Of a DNA stretch of 64,000 nt, positions 50,701-54,799 are shown one piece after another. A model generated the notes under the pieces. That model ran no database searches, had not been told where the DNA came from, and saw only the letters and a list, made by a program, of their open reading frames with translations. Both the position numbers and the translations under genes were made by a program. Positions within the stretch are counted from its first letter, which is position 1, and every line of letters begins with the position of its first letter. This DNA is from Bagarius yarrelli (taxonomy: Eukaryota; Chordata; Actinopteri; Siluriformes; Sisoridae). The DNA lies in the NCBI GenBank assembly GCA_005784505.1, contig VCAZ01000008.1, forward strand, positions 6,249,763-6,313,762. Direction: 5' to 3'.

Positions 50701-51832
50701 TTTTGATGAACTGATTGAAACCATGTAATAAATGTTACAAACTAACTTCTTTAGCACGAACTAACTGTTTTGGTCACGAGGGTCAGAGGTCTGGATGGGG
50801 CTGAAACGATTAATCACTGTTATCGACAATAAAGAATTGTAGACGATTTATCGCTTTCTTGCAAATAAATAAAAAAGAAGAAAAAGACCAAAGAGGAGGT
50901 ATACGAATGTGATAAACGAGGACATGAAGTTAGTGGGTGTGAGTGAAGAGGATGTAGAGAATAGGGTTAGGTGGAGACGGATGGTTCGCTGTGGTGACCC
51001 CTAAAAAGGGAACAGCCGAAAGGAGAAAAAGAAATAAAAAGCATTACGTAAAAGAAAAGTAATTAAATCAGTACATTAACGAATATGTACATAATTATAT
51101 TACTGTTAAATGTGTTTCGAAAGTTAAAATGATTTCCTTATAATTGCTGACTGATTAATCGATTGCCGATTAATCGATTATCAGAATAATCGATTGCTGC
51201 CGCGCTGAACCTGGAGTTTGTTTACTGACGTCACCGTCACTCACCCGCGTAAGTTAGAGCAGTTTAAGATGGATTCATGTTTTAACGCTAAAAACTCTAA
51301 TAGTTTTATTAAACACTAAAACATATACATAAACACTATATACTATAATATACTACGTTTATATAATATACTACATATAAATTTAAAGTATTTTTTTTAG
51401 AAGTCCATAAGTTTTTCCACCAACTTCATTTTGCTACTGTTTATTTATTATTTTAGTCACCCTACTGACATCTTTATCCTTATAAAAAATAATTCATTTT
51501 AATATAATTTATTTGAATGTTTAATCTAAAATGTGGGAAATTGTGACAAAAGTCAGTCGCAGTCAATCGGACGCCAGGGCGAAACAATAGGATTCCGAGC
51601 GCTTAGCTTTGTTAGCATCTTAGTAAAAACATGAGTCTAAAATGTCTATTAAAAACAGACTAGTTTAATAACTAACAATAATTGTACATTTTTTCCCCTG
51701 TCATGTTATATAACGTCCGTTTTTTTTAACCCCTTGACTTTTAAACACATTATAACTGCACATATTACAGGTTAGCTTAGGGCTAAAAGCTAAAGTTACC
51801 TCAGTGCGTGTGTAAAGGGACAACATTGCTTG

Positions 51833-51869
<37 letters not shown>

Positions 51870-51976
51870 GCGCGTGCGGATTCTACATTTATAACATATT
51901 AATTACACATTAAAAACAGTGTGTTTTTACTCACCACCCAGCTCAATCCTCCGCTTCCTGCAGCACTGTTAGACAT
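20620..51976 (-). CDS. top2b: DNA topoisomerase II beta, complete, 35 coding exons
   Basis: A nuclear ATP-dependent type IIA topoisomerase that passes one duplex through a transient double-strand break. The exons, listed one by one below, sum to 4869 bp (1622 residues plus stop), close to human TOP2B; all introns are GT-AG and phases match throughout. The GHKL ATPase has NAADNKQRD (about residue 109), NNGKGIP and GRNGYGAK (180-186). The QTK loop is at 394-396. TOPRIM has EGDSA (Glu479) and the DQDQD metal site (559-563). The winged helix has catalytic Tyr823 in SPRYIFTM. The acidic, Lys-rich C-terminal domain ends KKEVKYFAESDDDDDMFD. Beta rather than alpha is supported by the long C-terminus, the GDSEVSVKVEFDDD and KKRNPWSDDDEKS stretches, and by neighbours RARB and NGLY1. 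Start chosen at MSNSAAGSGG, which splices into the conserved TLFDKNN exon. Confidence 0.97.
21053..21279 (-). CDS. top2b: top2b exon 34 (C-terminal domain)
   Basis: Residues 1492-1567. Lys/Pro-rich start (KKPTEAAPKPRKPP), WDSDSD, then a basic GRGRKRK stretch and EEDYNP that match the TOP2B C-terminal region. A nuclear-localisation role is likely. Confidence 0.93.
21548..21700 (+). repeat. SINE family A, divergent copy
   Basis: tRNA-like head (ggtagcacagtagttaaagt), B box gggttcatttccc, and body gggcccctgtacaaggcc; the tail is degraded. Confidence 0.6.
21880..22205 (+). mobile_element. RTE-like retrotransposon 3' end, truncated
   Basis: It shares long identical blocks with 19150-19500, such as gggggacggctcatgtta, aggagggatagtgaatatat and gaagctaccaggcagaagg, ending ctgtggcgacccctaaaggg. 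Confidence 0.7.
22595..22687 (-). CDS. top2b: top2b exon 33 (C-terminal domain)
   Basis: Residues 1461-1491: GKSDSDDDRGAVFSSY, then SSSSAFDKPSPVKK. Ser/Asp-rich with SP sites; phase 1 into exon 34. Confidence 0.92.
22758..22783 (-). repeat. CA run next to the exon 32 donor
   Basis: On the transcript strand a TG run begins about 10 bases after the exon 32 donor gtgcgt. Confidence 0.88.
22794..22882 (-). CDS. top2b: top2b exon 32 (C-terminal domain)
   Basis: Residues 1431-1460: SNTEAKKKKEPESIFSSSK then HTYSEKSSDS. Donor gtgcgt lies beside a CA/TG repeat. Confidence 0.92.
23267..23456 (-). CDS. top2b: top2b exon 31 (C-terminal domain)
   Basis: Residues 1368-1430: AKAKYTFDFSEEEEEDE, where KYTFDFSEEE is a TOP2B landmark, then an Asn/Asp run and DIFPPKPAITP. 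Confidence 0.95.
23820..24409 (+). mobile_element. hAT relic with BED-type zinc-finger fragment
   Basis: It begins cggtgcaatgg and ends gttgcaccccc, with partly matching inverted ends (gtgcaa...gatcacaa). Inside, one frame starts KPPAPFKSHAWEHFGF, like the BED finger of hAT transposases, then runs into stops. It lies in TOP2B intron 30. Confidence 0.6.
24598..24759 (-). CDS. top2b: top2b exon 30 (DTHCT region)
   Basis: Residues 1314-1367: APRQRKTPGTAKGTPKKAK, KRNPWSDDDEKSDSDLED and PVIPRDTTSRRAS. The NPWSDD block is the most conserved part of the vertebrate topo II tail. Confidence 0.95.
25078..25237 (-). CDS. top2b: top2b exon 29 (start of C-terminal domain)
   Basis: Residues 1261-1313: GDSEVSVKVEFDDDSM, then PKAPRVKREKKEPG. 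VKVEFDDD matches TOP2B. Confidence 0.95.
25500..25672 (-). repeat. SINE family A, reverse orientation
   Basis: Inverted tail (agatgcccttattcagagcg), body and head (ttaaccactgtgctaccact) are present. Confidence 0.8.
25788..25985 (-). CDS. top2b: top2b exon 28
   Basis: Residues 1195-1260: RVEEQERENNSMGKGVK, KGKVGKPKAKKIQLEETLPS, PFGRRVEPQIT and MKADASRKMTKKKK. The LEETLPSPFGRR block is conserved in topo II. Confidence 0.96.
26640..26945 (+). repeat. Retroposon 3' tail with TCTAA microsatellite
   Basis: A pyrimidine-rich fish retroposon-like body ends cattggctctgtacacgtac and cttgcacaatgacaataaag, then about six atctaatctaa-type units. The element family is not assigned; the end resembles the tail of SINE family B. 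Confidence 0.55.
27041..27124 (-). CDS. top2b: top2b exon 27
   Basis: Residues 1167-1194: KAELNDLQRKSSEDLWKGD then LAVFIEELD. The end of the structured core. Confidence 0.95.
27125..28285 (-). other. TOP2B intron 26
   Basis: AT-rich; the only feature noted is an A/G-rich (AAAGA)-type tract at about 27770-27925. Confidence 0.8.
28286..28441 (-). CDS. top2b: top2b exon 26
   Basis: Residues 1115-1166: an acidic linker ALEDEDNDGNMSDSS, then NFNYILNMPLWCLTKEKVED, the conserved return into the coiled-coil/C-gate region, ending LLKQRDMK. Confidence 0.96.
28922..29013 (-). CDS. top2b: top2b exon 25
   Basis: Residues 1084-1114: NKSKRDLIRMLVQRGYESDP then VAAWTKAQEK. The conserved RGYESDP lies near the C-gate. 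Confidence 0.96.
29112..29188 (-). repeat. SINE family A tail fragment, reverse orientation
   Basis: Only the inverted tail and part of the body remain (catttggcagacgccctta). Confidence 0.7.
29403..29598 (-). CDS. top2b: top2b exon 24 (coiled coil)
   Basis: Residues 1019-1083: VLFDHMGCLKRYESVTDIL, FFELRLHYYKLRKDWL, and FVLEKIEGKISI. The long helical arm leading to the C-gate. Confidence 0.97.
29967..30167 (-). CDS. top2b: top2b exon 23
   Basis: Residues 952-1018: AYKESVLEPMLQGTDKTPAL, DYKEYHTDTTVKFVVRMTEE and KLQSSLTCNSM. Confidence 0.97.
30372..30506 (-). CDS. top2b: top2b exon 22 (tower domain)
   Basis: Residues 907-951: LPSYKNFKGVIHELGQNQYV, VSGEVSVLDKNTIEITELP and IRTWTQ. Confidence 0.97.
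30613..30844 (-). CDS. top2b: top2b exon 21 (tower / breakage-reunion)
   Basis: Residues 829-906: PLAKLLFPPLDSNLLKFLY, EPEWYIPIIPMVLVNGAEG, IGTGWACKISNYDPRE. It contains the conserved IPMVLVNGAEGIGTGW strip with the DNA-intercalating Ile region. Confidence 0.97.
31207..31355 (-). CDS. top2b: top2b exon 20 (catalytic tyrosine)
   Basis: Residues 780-828: QALMMTIVNLAQNFVGSNN, LGQFGTRINGGKDAASPRY. Tyr823 in SPRYIFTM is the DNA-linking nucleophile, next to Arg822. Confidence 0.98.
31503..31624 (-). CDS. top2b: top2b exon 19 (winged helix)
   Basis: Residues 739-779: LKPGQRKVLFTCLKRNDKRE, VAQLAGSVAEMSAYHHGE. TG/CA repeats lie close to both splice sites. Confidence 0.97.
31826..31940 (-). CDS. top2b: top2b exon 18
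   Basis: Residues 701-738: KYLYGTATRHLSYNDFINKE, LILFSNSDNERSIPSLVDG. Confidence 0.97.
32093..32185 (-). CDS. top2b: top2b exon 17
   Basis: Residues 670-700: AFSKKKTDDRKEWLTNFME then DRRQRRMHGLPE. Confidence 0.97.
32454..32598. repeat. 65-bp inverted repeat with a 15-nt loop (hairpin)
   Basis: The arms are 32454-32518 and 32534-32598. The inner 61 bp are complementary except for three positions, and all three become G-U pairs in a plus-strand RNA; the four outer positions add three A-U pairs and one G-U. The arm runs from cgagaataccaaacgcctca to cttattgtgtg. It lies in TOP2B intron 16, antisense or intronic by orientation. It could be a foldback element, a small-RNA hairpin precursor or a recent inverted duplication. 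Confidence 0.9.
32660..32850 (+). repeat. SINE family A, near full length
   Basis: Head ggtggctcatggttaagatg, B box gggttcaattccc, body and tail (taagagcgtctgccaaatgc) are intact. Confidence 0.85.
33619..33728 (-). CDS. top2b: top2b exon 16
   Basis: Residues 633-669: LGTSTSKEAKEYFADMDRHR, then GGTEDDAAITL. Confidence 0.96.
33836..33941 (-). CDS. top2b: top2b exon 15
   Basis: Residues 598-632: ATKNKQEVSFYSIPEFDEW, KTWHIKYYKG. Confidence 0.96.
34028..34138 (-). CDS. top2b: top2b exon 14 (TOPRIM metal site)
   Basis: Residues 561-597: DQDGSHIKGLLINFFHHNWP then FLEEFITPIVK. Completes the DQDQD magnesium site. Confidence 0.98.
34243..34368 (-). CDS. top2b: top2b exon 13 (TOPRIM)
   Basis: Residues 519-560: IMENAEINNIIKIVGLQYKK and LRYGKIMIMTDQ. 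Confidence 0.97.
35568..35820 (+). repeat. tRNA-derived SINE (family B), near full length
   Basis: Head ggtggctcaaatggttaagg, B box gggttcaagcccc, body with gcgctgtatcatagctgac, tail ggctctgtacatgtaccttg. It lies in TOP2B intron 12. Confidence 0.8.
35869..36026 (-). CDS. top2b: top2b exon 12 (TOPRIM Glu)
   Basis: Residues 466-518: GGKHSSECTLILTEGDSAKS (catalytic Glu479), LAVSGLGVIGRDRYGVFPLR, NVREATHKQ. Confidence 0.98.
36110..36245 (+). repeat. Retroposon-like 3' tail
   Basis: Ends ttccctttcgggattaataa agatcta, a pattern common to 3' tails of fish LINEs. Family not assigned. Confidence 0.4.
36469..36992. mobile_element. hAT-like MITE
   Basis: Starts ctaagtactgcacaatatat; the reverse complement of its end is ctagagctgcataatattc, an imperfect inverted repeat. 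Internal atrich sequence includes cgtttcagcatcggcatcgc. TOP2B intron 11; no target duplication is evident. Confidence 0.55.
37051..37189 (-). CDS. top2b: top2b exon 11
   Basis: Residues 420-465: ATNCGIVESILNWVKFKAQT, KIKGIPKLDDANDAG. Confidence 0.97.
37364..37574. mobile_element. 211-bp MITE with perfect 17-bp inverted repeats
   Basis: It begins cagtgttgccagattgg (37364-37380) and ends with its exact reverse complement (37558-37574). The interior is AT-rich and non-coding; the plus-strand ORF through it is accidental. Flanks show no clear target duplication. TOP2B intron 10. Confidence 0.8.
37864..38001 (-). CDS. top2b: top2b exon 10 (QTK loop)
   Basis: Residues 374-419: VKNHIWVFVNALIENPTF, DSQTKENM with the ATP-sensing QTK loop at 394-396, SFGSKCALSEKFIRA. 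Confidence 0.97.
38084..38185 (-). CDS. top2b: top2b exon 9 (transducer)
   Basis: Residues 340-373: GGRHIDYVVDQIVAKLIEVV, KKKNKAGVSVKPFQ. Confidence 0.97.
38270..39668 (-). repeat. 17-bp minisatellite, about 80 units
   Basis: Tandem units of gcttcataaggaagagt with frequent variants (gaatgctttataagg, truncated units). It fills most of TOP2B intron 8 (about 1.4 kb). The unit is not a multiple of three and every frame is interrupted, so it is non-coding. Confidence 0.97.
39950..40123 (-). CDS. top2b: top2b exon 8 (transducer)
   Basis: Residues 282-339: VNGFRSYVDLYVKDKLDETG, ERWDVCLTMSEKGFQQVSF, VNSIATTK. Confidence 0.97.
40124..42242 (-). other. TOP2B intron 7
   Basis: AT-rich; contains an L2-like retroposon segment at 41104-41428. 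Sequence at 41660-42110 is unique-looking but unassigned. Confidence 0.8.
41104..41428 (+). repeat. L2-like retroposon segment
   Basis: Typical fish repeat blocks in order: ttcagggtcacaggga, gccagtccatcacagggcc, ggactgtgggaggaaaccgg, gagaacatgcacactccac. A decayed piece of the same family occurs at 57050-57183. Family by resemblance only. Confidence 0.65.
42243..42455 (-). CDS. top2b: top2b exon 7 (ATPase)
   Basis: Residues 211-281: TWQNNMTKTSDAKIKYFEGD, FQPDLAKFKMDKLDKDIVAL, GSCKGVKVILNGKKLP. Confidence 0.97.
43046..43143 (-). CDS. top2b: top2b exon 6 (ATP-binding loop)
   Basis: Residues 178-210: GGRNGYGAKLCNIFSTKFTV then ETACKEYKQSFKQ. GRNGYGAK is the phosphate-binding loop. Confidence 0.98.
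43272..43956. mobile_element. Possible hAT-like element with short inverted ends
   Basis: Starts agctgtcacgattataaaat; the reverse complement of its end is agactgtcaaaattattaaa. The match is imperfect and the interior is unassigned. TOP2B intron 5. Confidence 0.4.
44106..44251 (-). CDS. top2b: top2b exon 5 (ATPase)
   Basis: Residues 129-177: ESNTISIWNNGKGIPVVEHK, YVPALIFGHLLTSSNYDDDE, KKVT. Contains the NNGKGIP nucleotide-binding motif. Confidence 0.97.
44872..45690. repeat. Three tandem copies of a ~290-bp unit
   Basis: Copies begin at about 44872, 45163 and 45451 with gattggcgaatcaccgctag, gattatcgaatcaccgctgg and gattatcgaatcgccactag; spacing is 291 and 288 bp. Each carries ggctt-aaatac, ctgactgaacc, agagtcaa and gtcacatgttagatttgtgtg. 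The third copy is shortened. TOP2B intron 4. Confidence 0.88.
45777..45880 (+). repeat. hAT-type element end (fragment)
   Basis: The segment agggatgcaccgataccgtt followed by agtccgagtactcgatt resembles one terminus of a widespread fish hAT family; the other end is not visible. Confidence 0.4.
46398..46461 (-). CDS. top2b: top2b exon 4 (ATPase, Mg-binding Asn)
   Basis: Residues 108-128: NAADNKQRDKNMNCIKITID then P. Completes EILVNAADN with the magnesium-binding Asn of the Bergerat fold. Confidence 0.97.
46972..47032 (-). repeat. SINE head fragment, reverse orientation
   Basis: Remnant ccgacaccttacccactgat ctaccagctgccc resembles an inverted SINE family A head. Confidence 0.45.
47275..47695 (-). 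repeat. SINE family B copy interrupted by a family A SINE
   Basis: Family B sequence in reverse runs to about 47485 (aatcaacaactgctt) and resumes near 47662 (gcgtcttaaccatttgagcc). The interior 47487-47660 is a plus-strand family A SINE, so family A inserted into family B. Confidence 0.75.
47487..47660 (+). repeat. SINE family A inserted in family B
   Basis: Head gtggctcatggttaaggtg, B box gagttcaattccc, body gggcccctgggcaaggccc, truncated tail. Confidence 0.75.
48119..48283 (+). repeat. SINE family A
   Basis: Head gagtggttaaggtgatggac, body gggcccctgagcaaggccc, tail aggacgtctgccaaatgctg. Confidence 0.8.
48350..48455 (-). repeat. SINE family A fragment, reverse orientation
   Basis: Body ttaagggccttgtttacggg and a decayed head (ttccgatcagtaccaccag). 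Confidence 0.5.
48669..48759 (-). CDS. top2b: top2b exon 3 (ATPase)
   Basis: Residues 78-107: QMWVFDDEIGMNLREITYVP then GLYKIFDEIL. The Glu of FDEIL is the expected general base region of the GHKL fold. Confidence 0.97.
48864..49052 (-). CDS. top2b: top2b exon 2 (N-terminal arm and ATPase start)
   Basis: Residues 15-77: TLFDKNNGTKREEANGEGG, then SVERVYQKKTQLEHILLRPD, TYIGSVEPVTQ. An internal Met lies before SVERVYQKK, but the upstream residues match the TOP2B N-terminal arm. Confidence 0.96.
49383..49492 (+). repeat. SINE family A, 3'-truncated
   Basis: Head gtggtggcttacggttaagg to body ctgagcaaggccc, then unrelated sequence. Confidence 0.7.
49755..50060 (+). repeat. Older SINE family A copy split by a younger one
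   Basis: The left part (ttggttaagatgttgaactg, ending 49800) and the right part (from 49991, ggttcaatttccagc onward) join into one decayed SINE around the insertion. Confidence 0.8.
49801..49990 (+). repeat. Younger SINE family A insertion with 7-bp target duplication
   Basis: A near full-length SINE flanked by attatgg at 49794-49800 and 49991-49997. Confidence 0.85.
50234..50658. mobile_element. DNA-transposon-like element with inverted ends
   Basis: Left end taatccgaaatagtatac; the reverse complement of the right end is ttcatccgaaatacttccat. The interior holds actaagtacatacttcc-like motifs also seen near 60263-60570. Non-coding. Confidence 0.5.
50885..51040 (+). mobile_element. RTE-like retrotransposon 3' fragment
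   Basis: Third copy of the element seen at 19.2 and 21.9 kb: gaggacatgaagttagtggg, gaagaggatgtagagaatag, gtgacccctaaaaaggg. Confidence 0.7.
51838..51867 (-). repeat. CA microsatellite in TOP2B intron 1
   Basis: CA run about 70 bp from the exon 1 donor. Confidence 0.9.
51935..51976 (-). CDS. top2b: top2b exon 1 (start codon)
   Basis: Encodes MSNSAAGSGGLSWV, 14 codons, ending at donor gtgagt. A purine at -3 (gaaaATG) and the conserved LSWV|TLFD junction support the start; the human arm has the same TWV-TLFD pattern. Confidence 0.93.
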
Positions 51977-52200
51977 TTTCTTCTATTGTCTTTCCAAAAC
52001 GTGCAGTGATTAAAAAAGATTAATTTAAAAAAATGTCCTTCGATGTGATGTTAATTAAGGGGTTAAATTGGCTTCCATGTGAGAGTTTGATGACTGTGTG
52101 TGCTGTGATGAATTACATGGAGGCTTTAATCCAGGAGGACGTAAAACCACTTCGGCTATTGTTAAAATCGAGCCGCGGTACAGCAGCAGGCCTGAGCGCC

Positions 52201-52217
52201 TCTCTCTCTCTCTCTCC

Positions 52218-52260
<43 letters not shown>

Positions 52261-52261
52261 A
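52201..52261. repeat. CT run followed by CA run in the TOP2B 5' flank
   Basis: tctctc tract then about 13 CA units, 225-285 bp upstream of the start codon. Confidence 0.9.
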
Positions 52262-52471
52262 CTTTTTCCTACACACTCTCTATACACACGCACCCCCCCA
52301 CACGCAACCCCTAACACTTTACATTACATTCTAATAAAGATTAAATTAAAGCGCTGTGTATTTGCCCTCATGTGCCGCAGCGGATTTTTTCCACATTTGC
52401 CGGATTTTCATTCAGAAACAATAACACCGCGTCTCCCCGTCCGGCTTCACGAGCCCCGGAGTCTCTGGTGA

Positions 52472-52585
52472 CCAATAAGACAGAAGCAAATTGTAACCGA
52501 CCAATAGGATGCTGAGAAAGCGATGCGCTCAGGCTTTAACCAATAGAAAGGAAAAACTGAGGAGCCGGCGACTCAATAAACCAAT
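52472..52585 (-). promoter_or_regulatory. top2b: Array of four inverted CCAAT boxes in the TOP2B promoter region
   Basis: CCAAT lies on the plus strand at 52472-52476, 52501-52505, 52540-52544 and 52581-52585, so it reads ATTGG in gene direction. Spacings are 29, 39 and 41 bp, starting about 500 bp upstream of the ATG. Topoisomerase II promoters are known to use inverted CCAAT boxes bound by NF-Y. The transcription start is not mapped here. Confidence 0.65.
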
Positions 52586-52599
52586 AAAAACACCTCATA

Positions 52600-53390
52600 T
52601 GTTCACACATAGAAAGAGAGGGAAATAGATAGAAAGAGAGAGAGAGAGAGAGAGAGACTGATAGAGACACACAGATGAGTAGAGACATACAGATAGTAAG
52701 AGTTAAAGACAGAGAATGAGACATGTAGACAAAGACACACAGACAAGACCCACAGACAGACCATGACATACAGAAAGTGAGACATACAGACACATAGTAA
52801 AAAGAAAAAGAAAGACATATAGACAGATATATATACAGATAGTGAGACATACAAAACAGATAGAGGTATACAGATAAGACATTAAGACAGATAGAAACAC
52901 AAAGTGAGACATACACACAGATAATAAAAAGAAAAGTGAGACAAAGACAAACAGATACTCAGACATAAAAACAGATAGAGACACAAGGTGAGACATACAA
53001 ATGATGACATACAGAAAGTGAGACATACAGTTAGAGACATACAGATAGAGACATACAAACAGTGAGAAATTAAGACAGAGACACAAAGTGAGACATACAG
53101 AAAGTGAGACATAAAGACAGGGATATACAGACAGATAAAGACATACAGATAGTGAGACATACAGACAGAGATATACAGAGACATACAGGTAGAAAGACAT
53201 AAAGACAGATAGAGACATACAGATAGTGAGACATACAGACAGAGATATACAGAGACATACAGGTAGAAAGACAGAGACATACAGGTAGAAAGACATACAG
53301 ACAGATAGAGACATACAGATAGTGAGACAGACCAATAGAGACACAGAGTGAGACGCACACAAACATATAGACAGGTCATCGAAGAGATTA
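52600..53390. repeat. Degenerate GACA/GATA-type purine-rich repeat
   Basis: About 790 bp of agacatacagatag, agtgagacatacag and acagagatatacag blocks with no fixed period, opening with a GA run. All translations on the reverse strand are Ser/Cys/Leu/Val low-complexity. Confidence 0.92.
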
Positions 53391-54623
53391 AACTAACAGA
53401 TTAAGTGACGTAGAGACACACATTCTGATACAGAGACAGAAAGAAACACAATGACATGGTTGGCAGACAAGTTAAACATGAAAAAAATATATATTTCTGG
53501 CACGGCAATGACTTTAATAAAATAATGAAAACAATTAAAACATAATAAAGTAATTAAAACAAACATATTCACACAAAGAAAAAATGAAGACAAAAACACT
53601 GAGGTCTGTTTCCTTATAGAGGTGTACAGGAGTCTCACGTCCTCAAATCAAATCGAATACAAAAGAACCAATCAGAATTCAAGCCACTGGATAAATTAAG
53701 GAAGTATTTTCACATCCTGATGACTATTATAAATATATTTCACATCATTGATTACAGTACACGTAGATAGGCTGTTACACCGTGTTTCACTGGTATGATA
53801 CAACTGCTCTAAAGAAGAGAAAAATAGAGATGTTCTGCCAGATGTAAAGCCTGAACATCTGTATCAATATCCCAAAGAAGAAAGAGTTGAGGAAGAAAAA
53901 AAATCCAGAAATACACAAGATTAACAACATTAATTATATAACCGTCCTATCCCTTACAGACGTTTTATTCAAGGTAGACGATTCTTATAAAAAGAACATG
54001 GTTTAAAAAGTGAGACTGTGCTTCAAGTACTCACATGAACTAGAACATCCTAGACACACGCTATATAAAACACACACCTGACCATCATGTACATATTTGG
54101 ATTGTTTTGACCATCCAATCCAGATTAAGTCCTAATTTGACTCCTATAATAACTGCCTCATGTTTAGAAAGACCTTCCACTAGAGTGTGGAATGAGAGCC
54201 GAGATCAGACAGATGTTGAGTAGATTTTGACGTGAGGAGGTCTGGGATGAAGCCGGTGTTCCAGTTCATCCCAAATGTGTTCAGCGGTGTTAAGTCAGGA
54301 CTCATTGCTGGGCACTCCACTTCTTCCACTCCAATCAGAACACAGCATGTCTTCATGGACTTCAGGGGTTTTGTGAACAGGGACATACTAGAACAGTGTT
54401 TGGGTCTTTTAGCTCCAGTGAAGGAATAATATACTATAACATACAAAGACATTCTAGACAAGTGTGTGTGTGTGCTTCAAACTTTGTGACACCCGATTAG
54501 GGACAACACACTGATGTGGATGTGCTGGTACGACGTCTACAAGGTGTCCATATAGTGGGTGAATGTAGATATACAGTATATATTTGTAAGCACAGAGTTA
54601 GTCCAAGGCTGCTACCGTCATCA
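53391..54623 (-). other. ngly1: NGLY1 3'UTR and downstream DNA (inferred)
   Basis: A minus-strand AATAAA at 53964-53969 lies 655 bp after the stop codon. The interval contains a Tc1-like relic at 54180-54490. No other gene is supported. Confidence 0.45.
54180..54490 (-). pseudogene. Tc1/mariner transposase relic
   Basis: Minus-strand translation gives LKSMKTCCVLIGVEEVECPA followed by MSPDLTPLNTFGMNWNTG, matching the FGVEEL-WPAQSPDLNPIEH stretch before the last catalytic residue of Tc1 transposases, with many substitutions. It shares about 190 bp of sequence with 12480-12680. Confidence 0.75.
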
Positions 54624-54799
54624 TCAAACATCCTCCATTTCTACCAGAATCTCAAACGAAGGCGTCTCTGTGTCCTTCAAACTCTGTCTGAACAGCTGGG
54701 CATGTTGCCACGCTGCTTCTCCATCACCTCCGCTCAGCTCCGCTTCTACAAACACTTCTGCAGACCCTGCGAAGCCCGTCAGCGAGTGCAGCTTACCAT
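54624..54799 (-). CDS. ngly1: ngly1 terminal exon (PAW domain)
   Basis: GKLHSLTGFAGSAEVFVEAE, GEAAWQHAQLFRQSLKDTE, EILVEMEDV then TGA at 54626-54624. WQHAQLFRQSL is a family hallmark. Confidence 0.96.

Noticed and set aside
20620..51976. TOP2A instead of TOP2B
   Set aside because: The long C-terminal domain, beta-type tail motifs and RARB/NGLY1 neighbours favour TOP2B, despite the TOP2A-like QMWVF start of exon 3.
52536..53379. Long Cys/Val/Ser/Leu-rich minus-strand ORFs
   Set aside because: They translate the GACA/GATA-type repeat; overlapping frames are all equally open.
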